A stretch of 25,842 nt of DNA, taken from positions 1 to 25,842 of IMG/VR virus record IMGVR_UViG_3300017788_000150. One strand, written 5' to 3'. The notes beneath the pieces are model-generated. The model was not told the origin of the DNA. It saw nothing but the letters and a program-made list of their open reading frames with translations, and ran no database searches. The stretch comes from a virus. Both the position numbers and the translations under genes were made by a program. The stretch's first letter is position 1; each line of letters begins with the position of its first letter. This document shows positions 15,269 through 22,753 of this stretch, piece by piece.

Positions 15269-16983
15269 TTACTTTTAACACGATTCGCTGGAAAAATTTT
15301 CTCTCTACTGGAAATCAATTTACACAACTAGAACTGGATACGAGTCCTTCAACTTTGATTCAGGGAACGAATGGTGCTGGGAAGTCAACTCTTCTCGATG
15401 CCATTTGTTTTGTCTTGTTTAATAAACCATTCCGTAAAATCAACAAACCTCAACTTGTCAATAGTATCAACGAGAAAGAGTGTGTTGTTGAGATTGAGTT
15501 TACTATTGGTAATACTGTATGGAGAGTACATCGAGGTATTAAACCAAACAAATTTGAAATCTATAGAGATGATGTCTTTGTAGATCAAGTTGCGGCTGCG
15601 TCAGACCAACAAAAGTGGTTAGAACAAAATGTTCTAAAGATGAACTTCAAGTCTTTTACTCAGGTAGTAATTCTGGGATCATCGACATTCGTTCCTTTCA
15701 TGCAGTTAACTCCTGCATATAGGAGAGAAGTCATTGAAGATATTCTGGACATTCAAATCTTTTCTACAATGAATGTTCTCCTGAAAGATAGACTTCGCCA
15801 GGTTTTAGAAAAGCAAAGAGAGTGTGGATATGAATTAAAGGCAGCAGAGACTAAGGTCAAAATGCAGGAAGATCATATTCGCAATTCGCAAACGACGAAT
15901 GTGGGTGAAATTGAACTTAAGCATAAAGAGATTGCTGTATTAGAAGAAGAAATTTTTGAAATTAAAAAATACATCAATATACTTGAAGCAGAGAATATTG
16001 ATATTCACACGGAGATTACTGAGTTTGATGATATTTCTGACAAGATCAGAAATATTAATGAGTTGAAATATAAAATTCAACATAATAATTCTGCAGCATG
16101 TAAAGAACTTCATTTCTTTAAAGGAAATGACACTTGCCCTACTTGTACTCAGGTTATCGAAAAAACATTCAAAGATCGGAAAATTTCCGATTTAGATACC
16201 ATGACTGAGGAATATGAACAGGCTCTACTTAAACTTGAGTCTAGACATATTACCTTGGATAAGAAGTATACCAAGATGTTGGACTTTAAAGATAAACTGA
16301 AAAAGAACTACACTGAAATCCAGCATCAAAATAGTTTGATTGCTCGCAACGAAAAAAATATTTTGAAAATCAATTCTGAGATTCAACGTCTTGATGAATC
16401 ACCTGACATTGCAAAGATGCAAGGTAAGTTAGAAGTTTATCAGGAAGAACAATTTGAGGTTGAAGAACGTTGTGCTCAAGTATCAAAGACAAGAGTTGAG
16501 TATGAAGTCATTGCAAATCTCCTAAAAGATAATGGAATCAAATCTCAGGTTATCAAGAAGTACATTCCTGTCATCAACAAGCTTATCAATAAGTACTTGA
16601 CAAGCATGGATTTTTATGTTAACTTCACTTTAGATGAAGAGTTTGATGAGGTCATTAAGTCTCGCTACCGTGATGAGTTTTCATACGCATCGTTTTCGGA
16701 AGGAGAAAAACAAAAGATTGATTTGGCTCTTCTCTTCACTTGGAGGGAGATTGCTAGAATGAAGAGTAGTGTTAGTACTAATCTTCTTATTCTAGATGAA
16801 GTATTCGACAGTTCCTTGGATACTTCTGGAACTGAAGAATTACTGAAGATTCTTAAGAACCTAGATAGTTCTACGAATACGTTCGTAATCTCCCATAAGG
16901 GTGAAATTCTTACCGATAAGTTTGTGAAGAACATACGATTCGATAAGATTTCTGACTTCAGCAAAATTGTTGAGGAAGGATGA
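15265..16983 (+). CDS. 46: Recombination endonuclease subunit gp46 (Rad50-like)
   Basis: This SMC-like ATPase partners gp47. The 572-aa product (T4 560 aa) has Walker A GTNGAGKS (residues 34-41), a long coiled coil (about 180-430) with a zinc hook CPTC (C291, C294) at its apex, signature FSEGEKQ (about 477-483), Walker B LLILDEVFD (about 507-515) and the switch His in VISHK. It overlaps the DUF3110-like gene by 4 bases and ends 2 bases before the tRNA gene. Confidence 0.97.
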   Translation: MITFNTIRWKNFLSTGNQFTQLELDTSPSTLIQGTNGAGKSTLLDAICFVLFNKPFRKINKPQLVNSINEKECVVEIEFTIGNTVWRVHRGIKPNKFEIYRDDVFVDQVAAASDQQKWLEQNVLKMNFKSFTQVVILGSSTFVPFMQLTPAYRREVIEDILDIQIFSTMNVLLKDRLRQVLEKQRECGYELKAAETKVKMQEDHIRNSQTTNVGEIELKHKEIAVLEEEIFEIKKYINILEAENIDIHTEITEFDDISDKIRNINELKYKIQHNNSAACKELHFFKGNDTCPTCTQVIEKTFKDRKISDLDTMTEEYEQALLKLESRHITLDKKYTKMLDFKDKLKKNYTEIQHQNSLIARNEKNILKINSEIQRLDESPDIAKMQGKLEVYQEEQFEVEERCAQVSKTRVEYEVIANLLKDNGIKSQVIKKYIPVINKLINKYLTSMDFYVNFTLDEEFDEVIKSRYRDEFSYASFSEGEKQKIDLALLFTWREIARMKSSVSTNLLILDEVFDSSLDTSGTEELLKILKNLDSSTNTFVISHKGEILTDKFVKNIRFDKISDFSKIVEEG

Positions 16984-16985
16984 AC

Positions 16986-17058
16986 GGGGAATTAGCTCAG
17001 TTGGTAGAGCATCGCCTTTGCAAGGCGGGTGTCAGGAGTTCGAGTCTCCTATTCTCCA
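16986..17058 (+). tRNA. tRNA-Ala, anticodon UGC
   Basis: The full cloverleaf can be drawn. Acceptor GGGGAAT pairs with ATTCTCC with G3:U70, the classic alanine identity pair. D-arm GCTC/GAGC has an AGTTGGTA loop, anticodon stem TCGCC/GGCGG has loop TTTGCAA (anticodon TGC), and T-arm AGGAG/CTCCT has loop TTCGAGT. Discriminator is A73. CCA is not encoded. It begins 2 bases after the gp46 stop, so it is probably processed from the gp46 transcript. UGC reads GCA/GCU codons that are frequent in this AT-leaning genome. Confidence 0.97.
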
Positions 17059-17087
17059 TTCATAATTAATCCTTATCGGTCAACCCC

Positions 17088-17116
17088 TTGACCCCTGCTT
17101 TGCTATGCCCTATATT
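17088..17116 (+). promoter_or_regulatory. Sigma-70 promoter with dyad -35, for VWA-metallopeptidase gene
   Basis: TTGACC (17088-17093), 17-base spacer, TATATT (17111-17116). The -35 is the right arm of an inverted repeat GGTCAA (17078-17083) - CCCC - TTGACC. The sequence ATGCCCTATA before and in the -10 is shared with the promoter at 19257-19285. Start codon at 17140. Confidence 0.82.
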
Positions 17117-17139
17117 AGGTACATACGAAACGAGGTCCG

Positions 17140-19260
17140 ATGGTCAACACCGAAGTCAAAGGCACTCTTGCCAAACTGCTCGCAACCGAGAATCTGAATG
17201 TTGAGCACCGTAAGGTAGAGACTGCTTATTTCGATGTGCAGAACCGTATCCTCTGCCTGCCGATCTGGAAGGATGTTAGCAGCAGTGTGTATGACATGCT
17301 GGTGGGTCATGAAGTGGGTCATGCCCTATATACTCCTCTGGACTACGGTGTGGCAAGTTTAGAGGTGCCTGGGGACATTCTGAACGTGCTGGAGGATGTT
17401 CGTGTTGAGAAACTCATGAAACGTCGTTATCCTGGACTGGCCCGATCTTTCTTTAAAGGGTATAGTGAACTAGATCAGAAAGACTTCTTTGAACTGGAAG
17501 GTAAAGATCTTTCCAAGATGGCTTTGATCGACCGTATCAATGTTCACTACAAAGTTGGAGTGGTTGGTAATCGTACCATTGTGGATTTTGAACGTGATGA
17601 GATGCAGTGGGTTAATCGTGCTGCTGATACTGAAACGTTTGAAGATGTAGTTGAACTGGGTAAGGATCTGGTTGAATATTTGAAACGGGAAATGCAACAA
17701 AAGACCGAAGTTCCTGCAAGTCCTTCTGCTCAATCTGGTCCTGCTTCAGGGCAGAGTGAAGGGCAGAGTGATGATCAACAACCTGGTCAATCTGATCAAG
17801 GTCAAAACTTTGGTGAAGAAGGTGATGAAGAACAACAATCCACCACTGGATCTTCCGATGGTCGTGAAGGTAGTAAAGGTGATGATGTTGATGAACTGAA
17901 ATCTGAAACTTATCGTGCTCTTGCTGAAAAGCAGAAAGATCTTGTTGATAAGAATGCCCGTGACTATCTTTACATTGATATTCCTCAGATCAATCTCAAA
18001 GATACGATTGTTCCCTTTAAAATGATGCTTGAAAGTTTCACTCAATATGTAAATCAGGATCATCGTGGATTTCAAGATGGACGACAAGAATGTGTCAAGT
18101 CTTATCGTGAGTACAAGAAAGATAGTATCAAATCCGTGAACTATCTGGTCAAGGAGTTTGAATGTAAGAAAGCAGCTGATCAGTATGCTCGTTCATCTAC
18201 TTCTCGCACTGGTGTTCTTGATACTGCACGTCTGCACACTTACAAGTTCAGTGATGATGTGTTCAAGAAAGTGACCACCACTCCTGATGGTAAGAATCAC
18301 GGTCTTGTGTTCTATCTTGACTGGTCTGGTTCGATGTCAAATTGTATGGTCAATACGATCAAGCAACTGTATGATCTGATCTGGTTCTGTAAGAAAGTTG
18401 CAATTCCTTTCCGTGTGTACGGTTTCTCCGATGCCTATACCAACGATAGTGTTGCTCCTGGTGTTCCTTCTGAAAATAAAGAGAACTACCTGCACATTGA
18501 TAAAGATTTCCGTTTGCTGGAGTTCTTCTCATCCAAGATGAATGCACAAACTCTTGATACGATGATGGAATACTTCTACGTCAATTGTGAAGGTTTCCGT
18601 AAGAACCATGGTTACAACTATGAATTTTCTCTGTCTGGAACTCCTCTGGTAGAAACCATCGTTACCACCCCTCAAGTTGTTGAAAAATTCAAAAGTGAAG
18701 AGAAAGTCCAGAAAGTTAATGTGATTTATCTTACTGATGGAGAAGCTTGCCATCCTGGGTATAATACTTTTATCAAAGCTTTGAATGAAGTTCATTCTCA
18801 ACCTTTTTATGCTGATCGTATTTGTGTTCTTCGTGATCCCAAATCTCGTTATTCCCGCAAGGTTGAACTCAACAACTATTCACTGACGAATGAGTTTGTA
18901 GATTATATCTCCAATATTGTTGATTATAATCTGCTTGGTTTCCGTCTCTGTAGTAAATCTGAGATTCGTACCATGTGTCGTATTTACGATATGAATTCTG
19001 CTCAGTTTGAGAAACAATGGGAAAAGAATAAGTGTGCTGCAATTCCTAATTGTGGGTTCAAAGAACTTTATCTTCTTCCTTTGCCTAAGACTCAAAATCA
19101 TTATTATCGTTACTGGAATCCTGGTGAAGAAGAATCTGATGATCTTGCAGTCAAAGATCCTTCATCTAAGACTCAATTGACCAGTGCATTTAAGAAACAT
19201 ATGAATGGTAAGATGGTCAATAAGACAATCTTATCGAAGTTTGCGGGTCAAATTGCTTGA
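17140..19260 (+). CDS. HEXXH metallopeptidase with C-terminal VWA domain (CobT/DUF2201-like)
   Basis: The 706-aa product has three parts. Residues 1-100 contain H57-E-V-G-H61 (GHEVGHALYTP), a zinc-peptidase motif, followed by NVLEDVRVEK (about 82-91), whose acidic residues could supply the third ligand. Residues 185-255 are a low-complexity S/G/Q/E/D linker. Residues 385-600 form a VWA domain with MIDAS D394-W-S396-G-S398 and a T-D-G-E at 532-535. HEXXH plus VWA resembles DUF2201/VWA-like metallopeptidases, and acidic linker plus VWA resembles CobT. Such proteins work with MoxR/CobS AAA+ ATPases, and the next gene is exactly that. Substrate is unknown. Leu and Arg codons (CTG, CGT) differ from those favoured in gp46, suggesting a separate origin. 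The GAGG at 17132-17135 supports this start. Confidence 0.85.
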   Translation: MVNTEVKGTLAKLLATENLNVEHRKVETAYFDVQNRILCLPIWKDVSSSVYDMLVGHEVGHALYTPLDYGVASLEVPGDILNVLEDVRVEKLMKRRYPGLARSFFKGYSELDQKDFFELEGKDLSKMALIDRINVHYKVGVVGNRTIVDFERDEMQWVNRAADTETFEDVVELGKDLVEYLKREMQQKTEVPASPSAQSGPASGQSEGQSDDQQPGQSDQGQNFGEEGDEEQQSTTGSSDGREGSKGDDVDELKSETYRALAEKQKDLVDKNARDYLYIDIPQINLKDTIVPFKMMLESFTQYVNQDHRGFQDGRQECVKSYREYKKDSIKSVNYLVKEFECKKAADQYARSSTSRTGVLDTARLHTYKFSDDVFKKVTTTPDGKNHGLVFYLDWSGSMSNCMVNTIKQLYDLIWFCKKVAIPFRVYGFSDAYTNDSVAPGVPSENKENYLHIDKDFRLLEFFSSKMNAQTLDTMMEYFYVNCEGFRKNHGYNYEFSLSGTPLVETIVTTPQVVEKFKSEEKVQKVNVIYLTDGEACHPGYNTFIKALNEVHSQPFYADRICVLRDPKSRYSRKVELNNYSLTNEFVDYISNIVDYNLLGFRLCSKSEIRTMCRIYDMNSAQFEKQWEKNKCAAIPNCGFKELYLLPLPKTQNHYYRYWNPGEEESDDLAVKDPSSKTQLTSAFKKHMNGKMVNKTILSKFAGQIA

Positions 19261-19285
19261 CCTGCAGGGGCATATGCCCTATACT
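19257..19285 (+). promoter_or_regulatory. Sigma-70 promoter with dyad -35, for MoxR/CobS-like gene
   Basis: TTGACC (19257-19262), 17-base spacer, TATACT (19280-19285). As at 17088, the -35 is the right arm of an inverted repeat, GGTCAA (19246-19251) - ATTGC - TTGACC. The spacer holds a perfect 12-bp palindrome GGGCATATGCCC (19268-19279). The -35 overlaps the stop codon of the upstream gene (TGA 19258-19260). Confidence 0.82.
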
Positions 19286-19312
19286 ACTTAAGTATTCAAC
19301 AGACACCCATCC

Positions 19313-20431
19313 ATGATCTCCGTGCACGATCTTCTCATCTCATCTCTGGTTCAACGCTTCGGTCCTACCGTAACTTCAGAATCACTCAAAGTATATTCTG
19401 CTGAGGTGGGTATGCATTATCAGACGATTGCAAACAAACTGAAGAACTATAAAATTGGTCGGGGACTTTGGAACCTGGAACAGGAGGTAGAAAAACTGGA
19501 ACAAATTTATACTCATGCTGCAGTTGTTCCCGATCAGGAACAAGTGTCCTTTATTCCCCAGAAAGATCCTGGTTTTGTCCCGTTCGGGAATTTCTCTGAT
19601 CTGAAGAAGGTTATTCAGTCCAAACAATTTTATCCTGTGTTTATCACTGGCATGTCTGGTAATGGCAAGACGGTGAGTGTAGAACAAGCATGTGCTCAAC
19701 TCAAGCGTGAACTCATTCGGGTAAACATCACTATCGAAACCGACGAAGACGATCTCATCGGTGGGTTCCGTCTTGTGGACGGCAATACTGCTTGGCACAA
19801 CGGTCCTGTGGTTGAGGCTCTTGAACGAGGTGCCGTACTGCTTCTTGATGAAATCGACCTTGCAAGTAACAAGATCCTCTGTCTGCAAAGTGTTCTCGAA
19901 GGTAAAGGTGTTTTCCTGAAAAAAATCGGTAAGTATGTCCGTCCTTCTCATGGTTTCACTGTGGTTGCTACTGCTAACACTAAAGGAAAGGGTTCTGATG
20001 ACGGAAGGTTCATCGGTACGAATGTACTTAATGAAGCATTCCTGGAACGTTTCCCGATCACCTTTGAGCAAGAGTATCCTGCAGAGAAAACCGAAGTAAA
20101 GATTGTTGCTGCGGCCATGGATAATCAGGATCAGGACTTTGCTGAGAAACTTGTTCGTTGGGCACAAGTGATCCGTAAGACCTTCTATGATGGTGGTGTG
20201 GATGAAATCATCAGCACTCGTCGTCTGGTTCACATTGCTAATGCTTACAAGATCTTTGGCAAACGTGACAAGGCAATCCAAGTGTGTGTGAATCGTTTTG
20301 ATTCTGACACCAAACAATCCTTCATGGAACTCTATTCCAAGGTGGATGCTAATGTGAATCCTGATGATGACGATAACGAATCTCCAGAAGAGATGGTTCG
20401 CCGTCATGCTAGTGAATCATATCAGGGTTGA
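19313..20431 (+). CDS. cobS: MoxR/CobS-type AAA+ ATPase
   Basis: The 372-aa product shows Walker A GMSGNGKT (113-120), ETDEDDLIGGF (142-152, typical of MoxR/CobS), Walker B VLLLDEID (175-182), sensor-1 TAN (220-222) and the arginine region LERF (243-247). Cyanomyovirus homologues are usually called CobS, a cobaltochelatase subunit. Here the partner is a metallopeptidase-VWA protein and no CobN is seen, so a MoxR-type chaperone or remodelling role is at least as likely. Residues 20-60 look like a small helical, HTH-like N-terminal domain. No clear ribosome site precedes the ATG (CACCCATCC). It has its own promoter about 28 bases upstream. Confidence 0.87.
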   Translation: MISVHDLLISSLVQRFGPTVTSESLKVYSAEVGMHYQTIANKLKNYKIGRGLWNLEQEVEKLEQIYTHAAVVPDQEQVSFIPQKDPGFVPFGNFSDLKKVIQSKQFYPVFITGMSGNGKTVSVEQACAQLKRELIRVNITIETDEDDLIGGFRLVDGNTAWHNGPVVEALERGAVLLLDEIDLASNKILCLQSVLEGKGVFLKKIGKYVRPSHGFTVVATANTKGKGSDDGRFIGTNVLNEAFLERFPITFEQEYPAEKTEVKIVAAAMDNQDQDFAEKLVRWAQVIRKTFYDGGVDEIISTRRLVHIANAYKIFGKRDKAIQVCVNRFDSDTKQSFMELYSKVDANVNPDDDDNESPEEMVRRHASESYQG

Positions 20432-20456
20432 CTTATTGCTACCTTTTTGTTATACT
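20428..20456 (+). promoter_or_regulatory. Sigma-70 promoter for replisome operon
   Basis: TTGACT (20428-20433), 17-base spacer, TATACT (20451-20456), 44 bases before the ATG of the DUF3310-like gene. The -35 overlaps the stop codon of the AAA+ gene, the same compact layout as the promoter before it. No dyad surrounds this -35. Confidence 0.78.
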
Positions 20457-20458
20457 AC

Positions 20459-20478
20459 AGGGGAGTTAATCCTCCCCT
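20459..20478 (+). repeat. Hairpin in leader of replisome operon
   Basis: AGGGGAG (20459-20465) and CTCCCCT (20472-20478) form a 7-bp GC-rich stem with a 6-base loop just downstream of the -10 box. With no T-run it is not a typical terminator. It would lie at or near the 5' end of the transcript, where it could stabilise RNA or serve as an operator. Confidence 0.6.
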
Positions 20479-20499
20479 TCACTTTGGAGAACTTTAATT

Positions 20500-20808
20500 A
20501 TGCAATGGAAGTACACTGAGGATAAAATCCTTAAAGATGTTGAAGACTATGTTGTGAGCACTTATGGTAGCCACTACTGTGGTCATAATGATGCCTACAA
20601 AGAGATTCAAACTATTGATTTGATGGCAGCGAAAGATTTGGCATCAGACTTCTGTCAAGCAAACATCTTAAAATATGGCAGTCGTTATGGAGATAAAGAC
20701 GGTCGCAACAAACGCGACTTGCTAAAAGTGATTCACTATGCTATGCTACTGCTTCACTTTGATAAACATTATAGTCGCATGGAAAACGGTCTTGGAGAAT
20801 TTAAATGA
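20500..20808 (+). CDS. DUF3310-like small protein
   Basis: The 102-aa product contains DLASDFCQANILKYGSRYG, then KRDLLKVIHYAMLLL. This is the F-x-x-(G/A)-N-x-x-K-Y-x-x-R...K...D-L-x-K-x-x-x-Y pattern of DUF3310, a phage family sometimes annotated as nucleotide-kinase-like without good evidence. It is the first gene of the clamp operon and overlaps the gp45 start by 4 bases (ATGA). A TTGGAGAA ribosome site precedes it. The function is unknown. Confidence 0.75.
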   Translation: MQWKYTEDKILKDVEDYVVSTYGSHYCGHNDAYKEIQTIDLMAAKDLASDFCQANILKYGSRYGDKDGRNKRDLLKVIHYAMLLLHFDKHYSRMENGLGEFK

Positions 20809-21518
20809 GTATTGTAATTAGTCCTAGGACTGCTAGTGTGTTGTCTAACTTTTTAGAGATCAATAAGTCAATTTATATTAAAGCTGGTAATAAGATCACA
20901 ACTCTGTCAGTCAATAAAAATATCATGGCCGAGTTTATATCAGAGGAAGAATTTGATCGTGAGATTCCCATTTATGATCTGGGCGATTTGATGACTGCAT
21001 TCAGGATCACCACCTCCAAAAGTGCTGGTGGAGATGGTCTGACTCTACTCGATTTGTCTAATCCAAATTGTCTGGTTGTCTCTAACGAGAGTGGTAACCA
21101 GAAGACTCGTATTTACTATTCCGATCCTGATCTAATTGTATCTGCTCCAGAAAAAGAGTTCACACTTCCTGCACCTGATGTTAAATTTCATCTGTCAGTA
21201 GATGCTCTTTCGCAACTGAAATATGCATCTACTTCATACGGTGTACCTGATCTTTGCGTGTATGGTGTTGATGGTCAGATGCACATTTGTGTGACTGACA
21301 AGAAGAATGAAACTTCAAATACCTTCTCAATTGAGCTTGGTGAGGTTGCAGGAGATGATTTTTGCTATTGTTTCAAGCAGGAAAACATCAAACTTTATTT
21401 CCATCGGGATTGCGACGGATATGATGTCTCTATTCATGGTGGCAAAGTAGCTCTATTTGAATCCAAGAAACTTCAACTCAGGTATTGGATTGCTCTTGAA
21501 CCTAACACAACAAAGTAA
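20805..21518 (+). CDS. 45: Sliding clamp (gp45)
   Basis: This trimeric DNA polymerase processivity clamp is, in T4, also the mobile activator of late transcription through gp55 and gp33. The 237-aa product (T4 228 aa) has the N-terminal pattern LSNFLEINKSIYIKAGNKI and the second-domain segments FHLSVDALSQLKYAS and VTDKKNETSNTFSIELG typical of T4-like clamps. It lies directly upstream of gp44. Through gp55 it links replication to the late promoters in the first half of the window. Confidence 0.95.
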   Translation: MSIVISPRTASVLSNFLEINKSIYIKAGNKITTLSVNKNIMAEFISEEEFDREIPIYDLGDLMTAFRITTSKSAGGDGLTLLDLSNPNCLVVSNESGNQKTRIYYSDPDLIVSAPEKEFTLPAPDVKFHLSVDALSQLKYASTSYGVPDLCVYGVDGQMHICVTDKKNETSNTFSIELGEVAGDDFCYCFKQENIKLYFHRDCDGYDVSIHGGKVALFESKKLQLRYWIALEPNTTK

Positions 21519-21521
21519 TAT

Positions 21522-22466
21522 ATGAAAGACCACTTCCTTTGGGTGGAAAAGTATCGGCCTCGCAAAGTGGACGAATGTATTCTACCTCTAAATATCAAAC
21601 AAACTTTTACCGAGTTTATTGAGAAGGGAGAAATACCTAATCTTCTTCTCTCTGGACCTCCTGGTATTGGTAAAACCACTGTAGCAAAAGCAATTTGTGA
21701 ACAATTAGGAGTAGATTATTATGTCATCAATGGATCTGATGAAGGACGATTTTTGGACACGGTACGGAACCAGGCAAAGAACTTTGCTTCGACCGTATCA
21801 CTTCAAGCAACTGGTAAACACAAGGTCATTATTATTGACGAAGCTGATAACACAACCAACGATGTACAACTCCTTTTACGGGCAAATATTGAGGCGTTTT
21901 ATAGCAACTGCAGGTTCATCTTCACAGCAAACTTCAAAAACAAAATCATTGAACCTCTCCATTCCCGATGCTCAGTCATTGACTTCAGTATCCCAGGAAA
22001 GGAAAAACAATCAATCGCAGCAGAGTTCTTCAACCGTGTCAGGACTGTACTTACGCAGGAGAATATCGAATACGATCCAAAGGTTGTTGCAGAAGTAGTT
22101 CAGAAACATTTTCCAGATTGGAGAAGAACTCTGAATGAGTTGCAAAGATATTCATCTAGTGGTAAAATAGATAGTGGTATCTTAGCACTGGTCTCAGACG
22201 TAAGAATTAACAATCTTATTGATTACCTTAGAGATAAAAACTTTACTGAAGTTCGTAAGTGGGTAGTATCTAACTTAGACAATGATCCTAGTCTGGTACT
22301 TCGTAGAATCTATGACACTGCTTATGAATGTCTTACACCTGCAACTATTCCTGCAGCAGTTCTTATCATTGCCAAATACCAATATCAAAGTGCATTCGTA
22401 GCTGACCAAGAAATAAATCTGTTAGCTGCATTAACCGAAATCATGTGTGAGTGTAAATTCAAATGA
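21522..22466 (+). CDS. 44: Clamp loader ATPase subunit (gp44)
   Basis: This AAA+ clamp-loader large subunit loads gp45 on primer-template together with gp62. The 314-aa product (T4 319 aa) has Walker A SGPPGIGKT (44-52), Walker B IIIDEAD (103-109) and the SRC motif (148-150) with the trans-acting Arg. The N-terminal WVEKYRPRKVDECILP is the standard clamp-loader opening. It is 3 bases downstream of gp45. In T4, gene 62 follows directly; here three other genes lie between. Confidence 0.97.
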   Translation: MKDHFLWVEKYRPRKVDECILPLNIKQTFTEFIEKGEIPNLLLSGPPGIGKTTVAKAICEQLGVDYYVINGSDEGRFLDTVRNQAKNFASTVSLQATGKHKVIIIDEADNTTNDVQLLLRANIEAFYSNCRFIFTANFKNKIIEPLHSRCSVIDFSIPGKEKQSIAAEFFNRVRTVLTQENIEYDPKVVAEVVQKHFPDWRRTLNELQRYSSSGKIDSGILALVSDVRINNLIDYLRDKNFTEVRKWVVSNLDNDPSLVLRRIYDTAYECLTPATIPAAVLIIAKYQYQSAFVADQEINLLAALTEIMCECKFK

Positions 22467-22753
22467 ACATTAAACTTATCCGTATGTCCTCAGGTGAGGA
22501 CGTTGTAACTACTGTCCTTGACGAACGAGAGGATGTTATTGTTATTACTAATCCCATTGTCGCTGTTCCAACTGAAAAAGGTCAGATTGGTTTTGCTGCC
22601 TGGTCTCCTATTATGAATAGGCAAGTACCAGAAATTGAAGTCAGTAAAAAATTTGTTGTTTTTACAACTGAAGTGGATCCTCCAGTTCATGATCACTATG
22701 TCAAACTCTTTAGTGTTGTTGATCTACCACCTGCCAAGAAAATTATTGTATGA
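22463..22753 (+). CDS. Second Sm/LSm-like small protein
   Basis: The 96-aa product overlaps gp44 by 4 bases. It reads IKLIRMSSGEDVVTTVLDE, acidic turn, VIVITNPIVAV, then strand-rich sequence (FAAWSP, KKFVVFTT) and LFSVVDLPPA. The S-G-E ... hydrophobic ... N-P-x-x pattern matches the protein at 12965-13402, suggesting two diverged members of one family with an Sm-like small beta-barrel. No function is assigned. Tight coupling to the clamp loader suggests expression with replication proteins. Confidence 0.8.
   Translation: MNIKLIRMSSGEDVVTTVLDEREDVIVITNPIVAVPTEKGQIGFAAWSPIMNRQVPEIEVSKKFVVFTTEVDPPVHDHYVKLFSVVDLPPAKKIIV

Noticed and set aside
16986-17058. tRNA as a phage attachment site
   Set aside because: No integrase, excisionase or duplicated tRNA fragment is visible, and the gene set is that of an obligately lytic T4-like phage.
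19382-20407. 341-aa open frame on the minus strand
   Set aside because: It lies wholly within the MoxR/CobS-like gene, has no ribosome site or recognisable motif, and all neighbours are on the plus strand. It is a shadow of a codon-biased gene.
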